The position numbers were made by a program, and so were the translations under genes. From JBKEDS01 sp047975545 (lineage in GTDB: Bacteria > Bacteroidota > Bacteroidia > Flavobacteriales > Flavobacteriaceae), in contig JBKEDS010000024.1 in assembly GCA_047975545.1 (NCBI GenBank), forward strand, positions 1-60,231: 60,231 nt of DNA, given 5' to 3'. Below are positions 26,068-34,406 of this stretch, piece by piece. Position 1 is the stretch's first letter; each line of letters starts with the position of its first letter. Under the pieces are notes generated by a model. That model was given only the letters and a program-made list of their open reading frames with translations. It searched no databases and was not told the DNA's origin.

Positions 26068-26217
26068 ATGTTATACACAAAAAACAAAAAAAACGCCAAA
26101 AAGAAACGCTCTTATGAACACTTGCACGTACATGCCAGTAGCGAACAAATCCATAGGCTAAAAAGCGTAGGCAAGGTGTTTTTAAACGGCAAACCAAAAT
26201 TAAAACCAACTAATTAA
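26068..26217 (+). CDS. Small basic protein translationally coupled to parC
   Basis: An ATG at 26068 opens 49 codons ending in TAA at 26215-26217, whose final base is the first base of the parC ATG (TAATG overlap). The product is very basic at its start (MLYTKNKKNAKKKRSYEHLH) with a compact second half ending GKVFLNGKPKLKPTN. The overlap implies translational coupling, and the codon use (gcc, agc, ggc, cac) resembles parC rather than the AT-rich insert, so I treat it as a real core gene. It is too short for many gene finders. The function is unknown; a nucleic-acid-binding or topoisomerase-associated role is only a guess. Confidence 0.65.
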   Translation: MLYTKNKKNAKKKRSYEHLHVHASSEQIHRLKSVGKVFLNGKPKLKPTN

Positions 26218-28886
26218 TGATTGAAGAAGAAGGCGACGATTTAACAAACGACCAAAGCAACACCCAAGATACCGAAACCATTACCCGGGTAACGGGAATG
26301 TACAAGGACTGGTTTTTAGATTACGCCTCGTACGTTATATTAGAACGTGCCGTACCCGCCATCGAGGACGGCTTTAAGCCCGTACAGCGCCGCATTATGC
26401 ACTCCATGAAGGATTTGGATGATGGGCGCTACAACAAAGTAGCCAATATCGTGGGGCATACCATGCAGTACCACCCGCACGGCGATGCCAGTATTGCCGA
26501 TGCCATGGTGCAAATAGGCCAAAAAGATTTGCTAATAGACACCCAAGGAAACTGGGGAAACATACTAACGGGCGATGGCGCAGCCGCTTCCCGTTACATC
26601 GAAGCCCGTTTGTCCAAATTTGCCTTGGATGTTGTTTACAATCCCAAAATAACCGAGTGGCAAGCCTCCTACGACGGTCGCCGCAAGGAGCCCATAAACC
26701 TACCCGTAATGTTCCCGTTGCTGTTGGCGCAAGGGGCAGAGGGCATAGCCGTTGGGCTTTCAACAAAAATACTGCCGCATAATTTTATCGAGCTTATCGA
26801 TGCTTCCATAAAACACCTACAAGGCAAGCGTTTTACCATTCTACCCGATTTCCCGACCGCCGGAATAGCCGATTTTACCGATTATAACGATGGCCTTAGG
26901 GGCGGAAAAGTAAGGGTGCGTGCCAAAATAGCGCAGTTGGACAAAGTAACTTTGGCCATTACCGAAATTCCCTTTGGCACCACAACATCCTCTTTAATCG
27001 ATTCTATTTTGAAGGCGAACGATAAAGGGAAAATCAAAATCAAAAAAATTGAAGATAACACCGCTGCCGAGGTTGAAATATTGGTGCATTTACCATCTGG
27101 ATTGTCGCCCGACAAAACCATCGATGCCCTCTACGCTTTTACTGGTTGCGAAACATCAATTTCGCCATTGGGCTGTGTTATCGAGGACAACAAACCGTTG
27201 TTTATAGGCGTTTCCGAAATGTTGCGCCGCAGTACCGATAACACCGTTCAGCTTTTAAAGCAAGATTTGGAAATTAAGCTGGGCGAGCTGGAGGAACAAT
27301 GGCATTTTGCATCCTTAGAGCGTATTTTTATTGAAAAACGCATCTATCGGGATATTGAAGAAGAAGAAACCTGGGAAGGTGTAATAAGCGCTATCGATAA
27401 AGGGCTTCAACCGCATATAAAACACTTAAAACGGGCGATTACCGAAGATGATATTGTACGCCTAACCGAAATAAGGATTAAGCGCATTTCAAAATTCGAT
27501 ATTGAAAAAGCCCAACAAAAAATCGATGCCCTTGAGGAGCAAATAGCCGAGGTAAAACACCATTTGGCACATCTTATCGATTATGCCATAGCTTATTTTA
27601 CAAGGCTAAAAAAAGACTATGGACAAGGGCGGGAGCGCAAAACCGAAATCCGTATTTTTGACGATGTCGATGCCACGAAAGTAGTAATACGCAACACCAA
27701 ACTTTATGTAAACAGGGAAGAAGGCTTTGTGGGCACTTCGCTAAAGCGCGACGAGTATGTGGCCGATTGCAGCGATATAGACGATATTGTCGTGTTTACC
27801 CAAACCGGAACGATGATGATAACCAAGGTCGATGCCAAAACCTTTGTAGGCAAGGATATTATCCATGTGGCCGTATTTAAAAAGAAGGACAAGCGCACCA
27901 TTTACAACCTAATTTACCGCGATGGCAAAAGTGGACCAACGTACATCAAGCGTTTTTCGGTAACCGGAATAACCCGTGACAGGGAATACGATTTAACCAA
28001 CGGCAGCAAAGGTTCCGCCATTTTGTATTTTTCGGCAAACCCCAATGGCGAGGCCGAAGTGGTTACCGTACTGTTGCGCCAAGCGGGTAGCATAAAAAAA
28101 TTGAAATGGGATATTGATTTTGCCGATATTTTAATTAAAGGCCGAAACTCAAAAGGCAATTTGGTTACCAAATATCCGGTTAAAAAAATCGAGCTGAAAG
28201 AAAAAGGTATTTCCACCCTGCGTCCCCGAAAAATTTGGTTCGACGATACCGTACAACGCTTAAACGTCGATGGTCGTGGTGAATTGCTGGGCGAGTTTAG
28301 GGGCGAGGACCGCATCCTGATTATCAACCAAAAGGGTATTGTAAAAACTATTATCCCGGAGCTTACCTCGCATTTTGAAGACGATATGATAGTGATGGAA
28401 AAATGGAACCCCAAAAAGCCTATTTCGGCCGTTTATTTTAATGGCGAAAAAGAACTGTTTTATGTAAAACGCTTTTTGGTAGAAAACGAAAGTAGGGAAG
28501 AATCCTTTATTTCCGAACACGAAAACTCGCATCTTGAAATCGTGTCGACCGATTGGCTGCCCGTGGCCGAAATAGAATTTGTTAAGGAACGCGGTAAGGA
28601 CCGAAAAGATAATTTAACAATAAACCTCGAGGAATTTATTGCCATAAAAGGCATAACCGCTTTGGGCAACCAATTAACCAAGGAAAAAGTTAAGCAAATA
28701 AGCCTGTTGGAACCCCTGCCCTACGAAGCGCCCGAAGAAATCCATGCCGATGATTTGGAGGTTGTAGATGAAGAAACAATAGATGAAACTACTATTGAAA
28801 ACGAGGAAAGCAAACCGAATCCATCTTCAAACCATCAAAACGACGATACTAAATTTGATGGCGAAGGACAAACCTCGTTGTTTTAA
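26217..28886 (+). CDS. parC: DNA topoisomerase IV subunit A
   Basis: The DNA-cleaving subunit of topoisomerase IV, 889 residues. The catalytic tyrosine is Tyr127 in AAASRYIEARL, preceded by the conserved QRRIMHSM and YHPHGDASIADAM segments; the residue at the place of the quinolone-resistance serine of E. coli ParC appears to be Ala91. A coiled-coil arm spans about residues 430-470. The C-terminal beta-propeller region follows, with an acidic low-complexity tail (about 835-889). It starts inside the stop codon of the 49-codon gene at 26068. Confidence 0.95.
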   Translation: MIEEEGDDLTNDQSNTQDTETITRVTGMYKDWFLDYASYVILERAVPAIEDGFKPVQRRIMHSMKDLDDGRYNKVANIVGHTMQYHPHGDASIADAMVQIGQKDLLIDTQGNWGNILTGDGAAASRYIEARLSKFALDVVYNPKITEWQASYDGRRKEPINLPVMFPLLLAQGAEGIAVGLSTKILPHNFIELIDASIKHLQGKRFTILPDFPTAGIADFTDYNDGLRGGKVRVRAKIAQLDKVTLAITEIPFGTTTSSLIDSILKANDKGKIKIKKIEDNTAAEVEILVHLPSGLSPDKTIDALYAFTGCETSISPLGCVIEDNKPLFIGVSEMLRRSTDNTVQLLKQDLEIKLGELEEQWHFASLERIFIEKRIYRDIEEEETWEGVISAIDKGLQPHIKHLKRAITEDDIVRLTEIRIKRISKFDIEKAQQKIDALEEQIAEVKHHLAHLIDYAIAYFTRLKKDYGQGRERKTEIRIFDDVDATKVVIRNTKLYVNREEGFVGTSLKRDEYVADCSDIDDIVVFTQTGTMMITKVDAKTFVGKDIIHVAVFKKKDKRTIYNLIYRDGKSGPTYIKRFSVTGITRDREYDLTNGSKGSAILYFSANPNGEAEVVTVLLRQAGSIKKLKWDIDFADILIKGRNSKGNLVTKYPVKKIELKEKGISTLRPRKIWFDDTVQRLNVDGRGELLGEFRGEDRILIINQKGIVKTIIPELTSHFEDDMIVMEKWNPKKPISAVYFNGEKELFYVKRFLVENESREESFISEHENSHLEIVSTDWLPVAEIEFVKERGKDRKDNLTINLEEFIAIKGITALGNQLTKEKVKQISLLEPLPYEAPEEIHADDLEVVDEETIDETTIENEESKPNPSSNHQNDDTKFDGEGQTSLF

Positions 28887-29138
28887 GGCTAAATCATTAT
28901 TTACAGTGGAGTTGTCGAGAGCGCCCATCATTATATACGTTACTGCGAGTCTGTTTGTGTTAGGGGGGATTGCTTCGGTCGTTCCTCTTCCATAATAATA
29001 ATAGTCAACTTCAAAAATTGTTACTTGTTGTTCCACGGAGTTTCGCAGAGGTTCTTTCTTTTCAAAAATCGTTATTCGTTACTCGTTGTTCGTTAATCTG
29101 TAAACGGACTGCTTCTTCGTACCTTATTGTAAAACCGT
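28887..29138. other. Intergenic region with degraded dispersed repeats
   Basis: Between the convergent parC and terC genes. It contains gattgcttcggtcgttcctc at about 28968, a word of the kind found in flavobacterial dispersed repeats, and two related segments (29011-29035 and 29068-29098) built on caaaaattgtta/caaaaatcgtta plus ttcgttactcgttgttcg. No gene is visible. Confidence 0.4.
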
Positions 29139-29939
29139 TTACACTTTCTTTTGCTGCTGTTTCTTCTGAATCCTAAAATTAATAAACTCAACAAACAACG
29201 AGAACGCTATGGCAAAGTACAGGTAGCCTTTAGGTATGGCGCCCACTTGGTTTCCAAATAATTGGGTGTGCGATAGGTGTGCGGCTTCGGTTATTAGCAT
29301 AAAACCAATTAATATTAAAAATGCTAAGCCCAAAACCTGCATGCTGGGATGCTCGTTAATAAACCTACGGATGGGGTTTGCAAAGCCAATCATAATAATA
29401 ATGGAAATAACAACGGCTATAATCATTAATACCAAAGTATAGTTGTGATTGGGGTGTAGGCCGTTTGTCATGCCAACCGCAGTTAAAATAGAATCTATCG
29501 AGAAGATAAAGTCGATAATTAAAATTTGGGTGATGGCTTGCGACAGGCTTTTTACTTTTTTCTTTTCCAAAGCATTTTCGTCGTGGTCGGGGTGCTCTAC
29601 CTTTTCGTGTATTTCGGAAGTGCTTTTGTAAATTAAAAACAGGCCGCCCGCAAATAGTATTATGGCTTGCCAGCTTATTTCAATATGCAGCCACGACAGT
29701 TCTACTATGTAAAAAGGATCCTTCAGCCCAATTAAAAACGAAACAAAAAACAGTAGGATAATGCGCTGTACCATAGCCAGTATTAGGCCTATTGTGGTGG
29801 CTTTGGCTTGTTGGTGTTCGGGGAGCTTGTTGGCCGCAATGGATATAAACACGATATTATCTATACCCAGAATTATCTCTAAAAAAGTAAGGGTCAATAG
29901 CGCCATAATGGCGTCGCTGGTAAATAAAAAGTCAATCAC
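29139..29939 (-). CDS. TerC family integral membrane protein
   Basis: This 266-residue protein has the TerC pattern: about seven transmembrane helices and the acidic motifs LEIILGIDNIVFISI and IIDFIFSIDSILTAVGM, in which the aspartates are thought to take part in metal transport. A cytoplasmic histidine- and acid-rich loop (EHPDHDENALEKKK) lies in the middle. Members have been linked to manganese efflux and metal insertion at the membrane as well as tellurite resistance; the substrate here is not determined. Translation begins at GTG (29939). It is divergent from the TMEM175-like gene. Confidence 0.93.
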   Translation of the reverse strand: MIDFLFTSDAIMALLTLTFLEIILGIDNIVFISIAANKLPEHQQAKATTIGLILAMVQRIILLFFVSFLIGLKDPFYIVELSWLHIEISWQAIILFAGGLFLIYKSTSEIHEKVEHPDHDENALEKKKVKSLSQAITQILIIDFIFSIDSILTAVGMTNGLHPNHNYTLVLMIIAVVISIIIMIGFANPIRRFINEHPSMQVLGLAFLILIGFMLITEAAHLSHTQLFGNQVGAIPKGYLYFAIAFSLFVEFINFRIQKKQQQKKV

Positions 29940-29960
29940 GGTTTTTATTATAAAGTTAAT

Positions 29961-29968
29961 TAAATTTG
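29961..29968 (+). promoter_or_regulatory. Minus-7-type element TAAATTTG upstream of the TMEM175-like gene
   Basis: An exact TAnnTTTG match in the 67-base gap between the divergent genes, 38 bases upstream of the ATG at 30007. No TTG is found at the expected distance. Confidence 0.35.
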
Positions 29969-30006
29969 TGGTTTACAACATAAGATTAACTTTTTTATTT
30001 TTTAGT

Positions 30007-30606
30007 ATGACAAAAGGACGCTTGGAAGCCTTTACCGATGGGGTTTTGGCCATTATTATAACCATTATGGTATTGGAAATGCAGGTGCCCGAAGGTGGTA
30101 CTTTTGAGGATTTAAAGGCCGTATTGCCTGTTTTTTTAAGCTATGTTTTAAGTTTTATTTATGTGGCTATTTATTGGAACAACCACCACCACATGATGCA
30201 AACCGTAAAGCACGTAACCGGAAATATGCTATGGGCAAATATGCACTTGTTGTTTTGGTTGTCGTTAATTCCGTTTGTTACGGGTTGGATGGGCGAGAAC
30301 AATTTTACGCCGGCTTCGGTTTTTTTGTACGGTGTTGTACTGTTCGGGGCGGCCATAACGTATTTTATACTCCAAACGGCTATTGTAAACCACCACGGCA
30401 AGGATTCGCTTTTGCCAAAGGCATTGGGTAAGGATTTAAAAGGAAAAATATCGCCGTTTATATACGCTTTTGGTTTTGTTTCGGCATTTTATAATGTTTG
30501 GATTAGCGGCGCTGCCTACATTATTATGGCTTTTGTGTGGCTAATACCCGATAGGCGAATTGAAAATGCGCTTAAAAACGAAAACAACAAACAAAAGGAA
30601 AACTAA
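30007..30606 (+). CDS. TMEM175 family (DUF1211) potassium-channel-like protein
   Basis: Starting at the ATG at 30007 gives 199 residues beginning MTKGRLEAFTDGVLAIIITI, the family's selectivity helix with the RxxxFxD motif (here R-L-E-A-F-T-D). About six hydrophobic segments follow. Bacterial TMEM175 homologues form tetrameric potassium-leak channels, so a role in ion balance is likely. The frame is open for another 80 codons upstream but that part is antisense to terC and lacks family similarity, so it was excluded. Confidence 0.9.
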   Translation: MTKGRLEAFTDGVLAIIITIMVLEMQVPEGGTFEDLKAVLPVFLSYVLSFIYVAIYWNNHHHMMQTVKHVTGNMLWANMHLLFWLSLIPFVTGWMGENNFTPASVFLYGVVLFGAAITYFILQTAIVNHHGKDSLLPKALGKDLKGKISPFIYAFGFVSAFYNVWISGAAYIIMAFVWLIPDRRIENALKNENNKQKEN

Positions 30607-30676
30607 GCAAAGGCTTGGCCAATTTTGGTTTTGTTTGGGCGTAGGTATACTTGGTATGGACAATTTGTTGTTCGAA

Positions 30677-31318
30677 CTATCGTTTTCTGCTAACGGTTAG
30701 CCCATCGCGAATGGGGAGTATAACCGTTTCTATTCTGGTGTCCTCCTTTAAAAGGGTGTTGTAATCCAAAACGGCTTTGGTCGAGGTGTCCTTGGGGTTT
30801 AGGGGTTCTGTTACTTTGCCGTGCCAAAGCACGTTGTCCGAAATAATAATGCCGCCCGTGTTGAGCTTATCTATAATTAAGTGGAAATAATTAACGTAAT
30901 TGGGTTTGTCGGCATCGATAAAAACCAAATCGAACATTATGTTTAAGGTTGGGATAACCTCCATGGCATTGCCCAAATGCTGAAAAATTTGATTCCCATA
31001 ATCGCTTTTATCGAAATATTTACGCTGGAAATCGAACAGTTCTTCGTTAACGTCAATGGTGTGTATTTCGCCGTTTTTTTGTAAGCCTTCGGCCAGGCAA
31101 AGGGTAGCGTAGCCGGTAAAGGTGCCAAGCTCCAAAATGGTTTTCGGGTTTTTTAACTTCGAAATCATGCTAAGCACACGTCCTTGGTAAGGGCCGCTAA
31201 GCATAATAGGCTGCAGTATTTTTTGGTGCGTTTCCCGTGTAAGTTGCTGTAATAGCTCGGGTTCGTTTTCGGAGTGCGCCACCACGTAGTGGTCCAAATC
31301 TTCAGGCAAAAAGTACAT
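30677..31318 (-). CDS. Class I SAM-dependent O-methyltransferase (catechol-type)
   Basis: A 213-residue enzyme of the family that methylates catechols and related phenols. The SAM loop is LELGTFTGYATLCLA and the metal-binding residues lie in DLVFIDADKPNYVNYFH and IIISDNVLWHGKV. The C-terminus LPIRDGLTVSRKR closes the family's usual fold. The physiological substrate is not known. It stands alone on the minus strand downstream of the zinc-ribbon-family terminator. Confidence 0.93.
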   Translation of the reverse strand: MYFLPEDLDHYVVAHSENEPELLQQLTRETHQKILQPIMLSGPYQGRVLSMISKLKNPKTILELGTFTGYATLCLAEGLQKNGEIHTIDVNEELFDFQRKYFDKSDYGNQIFQHLGNAMEVIPTLNIMFDLVFIDADKPNYVNYFHLIIDKLNTGGIIISDNVLWHGKVTEPLNPKDTSTKAVLDYNTLLKEDTRIETVILPIRDGLTVSRKR

Positions 31319-31351
31319 GGAAAAGTTTTATGGTTATTATATTGTAAAATA

Positions 31352-31380
31352 AAAAAGCCCTTACTGAGTAAAGGCTTTTT
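31352..31380. terminator. Bidirectional hairpin terminator between the O-methyltransferase and zinc-ribbon-family genes
   Basis: The stem pairs aaaaagcc at 31352-31359 with ggcttttt at 31373-31380, extended by ttac/gtaa across a three-base loop with one C-A mismatch. The flanking A and T runs let it act on either strand; its natural client is the leftward zinc-ribbon-family gene. Confidence 0.75.
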
Positions 31381-31399
31381 ATATATTGATAAAAAATAA

Positions 31400-32182
31400 T
31401 TAGCTTATTTTGGCAAATAATTTATCCATTTTTTCTTTTTGTTCCTGGGCTAATTCGGCATCTACCAAAATACGGCCGCTATGCTCGTCGGTAATAACTT
31501 TTTTGCGGGCGGCAATTTCAACCTGTATTTGTGGCGGAATGGTAAAAAACGAGCCTCCGGAAGCGCCACGCTCGATTGGCACAACGGCTAAACCATTTTT
31601 AACGTTGTTGCGAATGCGGGAATAGGCCGTAACCAAACGTTCCTCCAATTGGTCTTTATATTCCTCCGATTTTTCTATTAAGGATTTTTCTTCTTTTTCG
31701 GTTTCGGCCAAAATGGCGTTAAGTTCGCCTTTCTTGTGTTTTAGGTGGGCTTCGCGTTCTTTTAAGCGTTCTTTTGTTTGCGCTATAACGTCTTTTTTCT
31801 GTTCAATTTGCGCCTTAAATTCCTTTATGTGTTTTTCGGCTAATTGGATTTCCAATTCCTGAAATTCAACTTCTTTGGTTAAGGAGTTGTATTCCCTGTT
31901 GTTTCTAACGTTTTTTTGTTGTTCGCCATACTTTTTAATTAAAGATTTGGCTTCTTCAATTAGGTTTTTCTTGGCGGCAATATCGTTGTCGATTACTTGC
32001 AAATTGGCTGCAAACTTATCTAACCTAATGTTTAGTCCTGCAACTTCGTCTTCTAAATCGCGAACTTCCAAAGGAAGCTCCCCTCTAACGTTTCTTATTT
32101 CATCTATGCGGGAGTCTATAAGTTGTAAGTCGTATAATGCTCTTAAACGTTCTTCAACGGTTGCTTCTTTTTTCTTAGCCAT
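31400..32182 (-). CDS. Coiled-coil protein of the C4-type zinc-ribbon family, without its cysteines
   Basis: A 260-residue protein whose first 190 residues form a long alternating-charge coiled coil, followed by the small C-terminal domain of the CT398-like zinc-ribbon family (FFTIPPQIQVEI, SGRILVD). In most members two CxxC pairs in this domain bind zinc; here the matching places read GASGG and DEHSG, and the protein contains no cysteine. It is therefore a metal-free variant. It follows the Nif3-like gene by two bases, the usual flavobacterial pairing. The function of the family is unresolved. Confidence 0.88.
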   Translation of the reverse strand: MAKKKEATVEERLRALYDLQLIDSRIDEIRNVRGELPLEVRDLEDEVAGLNIRLDKFAANLQVIDNDIAAKKNLIEEAKSLIKKYGEQQKNVRNNREYNSLTKEVEFQELEIQLAEKHIKEFKAQIEQKKDVIAQTKERLKEREAHLKHKKGELNAILAETEKEEKSLIEKSEEYKDQLEERLVTAYSRIRNNVKNGLAVVPIERGASGGSFFTIPPQIQVEIAARKKVITDEHSGRILVDAELAQEQKEKMDKLFAKIS

Positions 32183-32184
32183 AC

Positions 32185-33279
32185 TTAAAAATACTTAACA
32201 GGGTTGGTGTTTATTTTTGATAAAATGATTGCAAAATTAGTAATTTTTTTTGTAAGATGCGCTACTAAAGCATTTTTTGTGTATTGTTCGCTTTCGTAAT
32301 GCCCAATATCGGCCAAAAGGATTTGGTTTTCGGCCGAGAAAAAGTCGTGGTATTTTAAATCGGCCGTAAGCAAGGCGTCTGCTCCTGCATGTTTTGCCGC
32401 TTGGATGGCAAAACTGCCCGAGCCGCCCAAAACGGCTACTTTTTTTATGGGTTTGTTTAAAAATGCCGAATGCCTGATGCAAGGCGTTTTCATGTTTTGC
32501 TTAACGAAATTTAAAAAATCGGATTCGGATAAAGGTGTTTCCAGCTCGCCTATCATGCCCATGCCAATATTTTGGTTTTGGTTTTCTAAGGGAATAATTT
32601 CGTAGGCTACTTCTTCGTACGAATGCGTGCTAAAAAGCGCTTTTAATACCTTGTTTTGTAGGTGTTTTGCAAACGTTACGGTTATTTTTGTTTCGGCCTC
32701 GGTATGTGTTTTTCCTTTTTCGCCCTTGGTGGGCGTGCTGTTTTCGTTGCCGTTAAACGTGCCATAGCCTTTAACATTAAAACTGCAATTGCTGTAGTTG
32801 CCAATGCTGCCGGCACCCGCTTTAAACAGGGCATTTCGCAATTGTTCGGCTTCGTTTGTGGGAACGTAGGTGGTTAGCTTTTTTATGGTTTGCGCTTTCG
32901 GGATTAATATGCGTTGGTTGCCCAGGTTTAAATGCTTGCAAATTATGGCGTTAACGCCTTGGGCGGCGTTGTCCAAAGCGGTGTGCATGCTGTAAATGGC
33001 AATGTCGTGCTTTATGGCTTTTAACACCGTGCGCTCGACATAATTTTTTCCCGTTAGGCTTTTTAGGCCTTTAAATATTATGGGGTGAAAACTTACAATT
33101 AGGTTGCAGTTTTCCTGTATGGCTTCGTCTACCACTGTTTCGAGCGTGTCCAAAGTAACCAAAACGCCCGTGAGTTTAGTGTTGGCATTGCCTACCAAAA
33201 GTCCCGTATTATCAAAATCTTCGGCATAGGCAAGGGGCGCAAGTGTTTCTAAATGGGTTATAATGTCTTGAACGGTCAT
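32185..33279 (-). CDS. Nif3-like dinuclear metal centre protein (GTP cyclohydrolase I type 2 homologue)
   Basis: The 364-residue protein is a member of the Nif3/YqfO family, which forms hexamers with a two-metal site. The metal ligands are seen in NLIVSFHPIIFKG and YSMHTALDNA near the N-terminus and in DIGHYESEQY near the C-terminus. The central PII-like insert (about residues 135-235), typical of the longer form, is present. Older genomes label it GTP cyclohydrolase, but the reaction is not established. A TATATTTG element (minus strand, 33302-33309) lies 22 bases upstream. The zinc-ribbon-family gene follows immediately. Confidence 0.93.
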   Translation of the reverse strand: MTVQDIITHLETLAPLAYAEDFDNTGLLVGNANTKLTGVLVTLDTLETVVDEAIQENCNLIVSFHPIIFKGLKSLTGKNYVERTVLKAIKHDIAIYSMHTALDNAAQGVNAIICKHLNLGNQRILIPKAQTIKKLTTYVPTNEAEQLRNALFKAGAGSIGNYSNCSFNVKGYGTFNGNENSTPTKGEKGKTHTEAETKITVTFAKHLQNKVLKALFSTHSYEEVAYEIIPLENQNQNIGMGMIGELETPLSESDFLNFVKQNMKTPCIRHSAFLNKPIKKVAVLGGSGSFAIQAAKHAGADALLTADLKYHDFFSAENQILLADIGHYESEQYTKNALVAHLTKKITNFAIILSKINTNPVKYF

Positions 33280-33401
33280 GAAAATATACTGATATTACGT
33301 TCAAATATAAAGTTTTTAAATCACTTCATTGAAAAAAGTCAAGATAGGTTCGATTAGCAACATTGAAATAATGATTATATTGGCTGAAAATTTAATAGTA
33401 A

Positions 33402-34406
33402 GTGAGGGTTGTTAGAATTTTTCTTTTTCCGTTAGTACCGTTTTATTTTCTTGTAACGTGGCTTAGAAACAAGTTGTACGATTTAGGGATGAAAAAATCG
33501 ACGGCCTATAATTTTCCCGTTATTTGTGTTGGTAATTTAAGTGTGGGCGGTACCGGAAAAACACCCATGATAGAATATTTGGTAAACTTGCTTAAGCCCG
33601 ATTATTTGGTGGCAACTTTAAGCAGGGGCTACAAACGTAAAACCAACGGTTTTGTGCTTGCCGACCAAAATGCTTCGGCGGCTACCATTGGCGATGAGCC
33701 GTTTCAGTTTTACCATAAGTTTGCCCCCGATGTTTTGGTGGCCGTGGATGCTAACAGAACAAACGGCATTAAGCAGTTGCGAAACCTAAATAAAAAACCC
33801 AATGTTGTTTTGTTGGACGATGCCTACCAGCATAGAAAAGTAAAAGCGGGCTTTAATATTTTGTTAACTACCTACGATAACCCGTATTTTACCGATTGTG
33901 TGCTGCCAACCGGAAATTTGCGGGAATCCAAAAGCGGGGCCCAAAGAGCCAATGTAATCGTGGTTACCAAATGCCCCGATAACCTACCGAAAACCGAAAA
34001 ACAAACCATTATAAAAGCCATAAGGCCAAAGACAGGGCAATCGGTTTTTTTTAGCCGTATTGTGTATGCCAATGCCGTAATATCGGTAAATAAAACCATT
34101 TTGGTCGATAATTTAAAGTCCTTTACTTTGGTAACGGGCATTGCAAATGCCAATACCTTGGTGGCTTATTTACAAGGAAAAGGCTTGGTTTTTAATCATT
34201 TAAACTATAACGACCACCACGAGTTTACAGATACGGAAATCGATAATTTAAGCAAGCACGAGTGTATTGTAACTACCGAAAAGGACTTTATGCGTTTAAA
34301 ACAGTACGCTACTTTAAGTGAAAAATTGTATTATTTGCCCATTACGGTTAAGTTGGACAGGCAGGACGATTTTAATACTTTGGTTAGGGGATTTGTTAAG
34401 CCGTAG
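33402..34406 (+). CDS. lpxK: Tetraacyldisaccharide 4'-kinase
   Basis: LpxK phosphorylates the 4' position of the lipid A disaccharide at the inner membrane. The 334-residue protein has an N-terminal membrane helix and the P-loop GGTGKTPM beginning at residue 49. DDAYQHRKV supplies the usual catalytic Asp/His region and TTEKDFMRL lies near the C-terminus. The start is GTG at 33402. The last 11 bases overlap the end of the histidine kinase gene on the opposite strand. Confidence 0.95.
   Translation: MRVVRIFLFPLVPFYFLVTWLRNKLYDLGMKKSTAYNFPVICVGNLSVGGTGKTPMIEYLVNLLKPDYLVATLSRGYKRKTNGFVLADQNASAATIGDEPFQFYHKFAPDVLVAVDANRTNGIKQLRNLNKKPNVVLLDDAYQHRKVKAGFNILLTTYDNPYFTDCVLPTGNLRESKSGAQRANVIVVTKCPDNLPKTEKQTIIKAIRPKTGQSVFFSRIVYANAVISVNKTILVDNLKSFTLVTGIANANTLVAYLQGKGLVFNHLNYNDHHEFTDTEIDNLSKHECIVTTEKDFMRLKQYATLSEKLYYLPITVKLDRQDDFNTLVRGFVKP

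Noticed and set aside
29761..30006. Upstream extension of the TMEM175-like gene by 82 codons
   Set aside because: The extension is antisense to the terC start and lacks family similarity, while the ATG at 30007 opens with the conserved channel helix.
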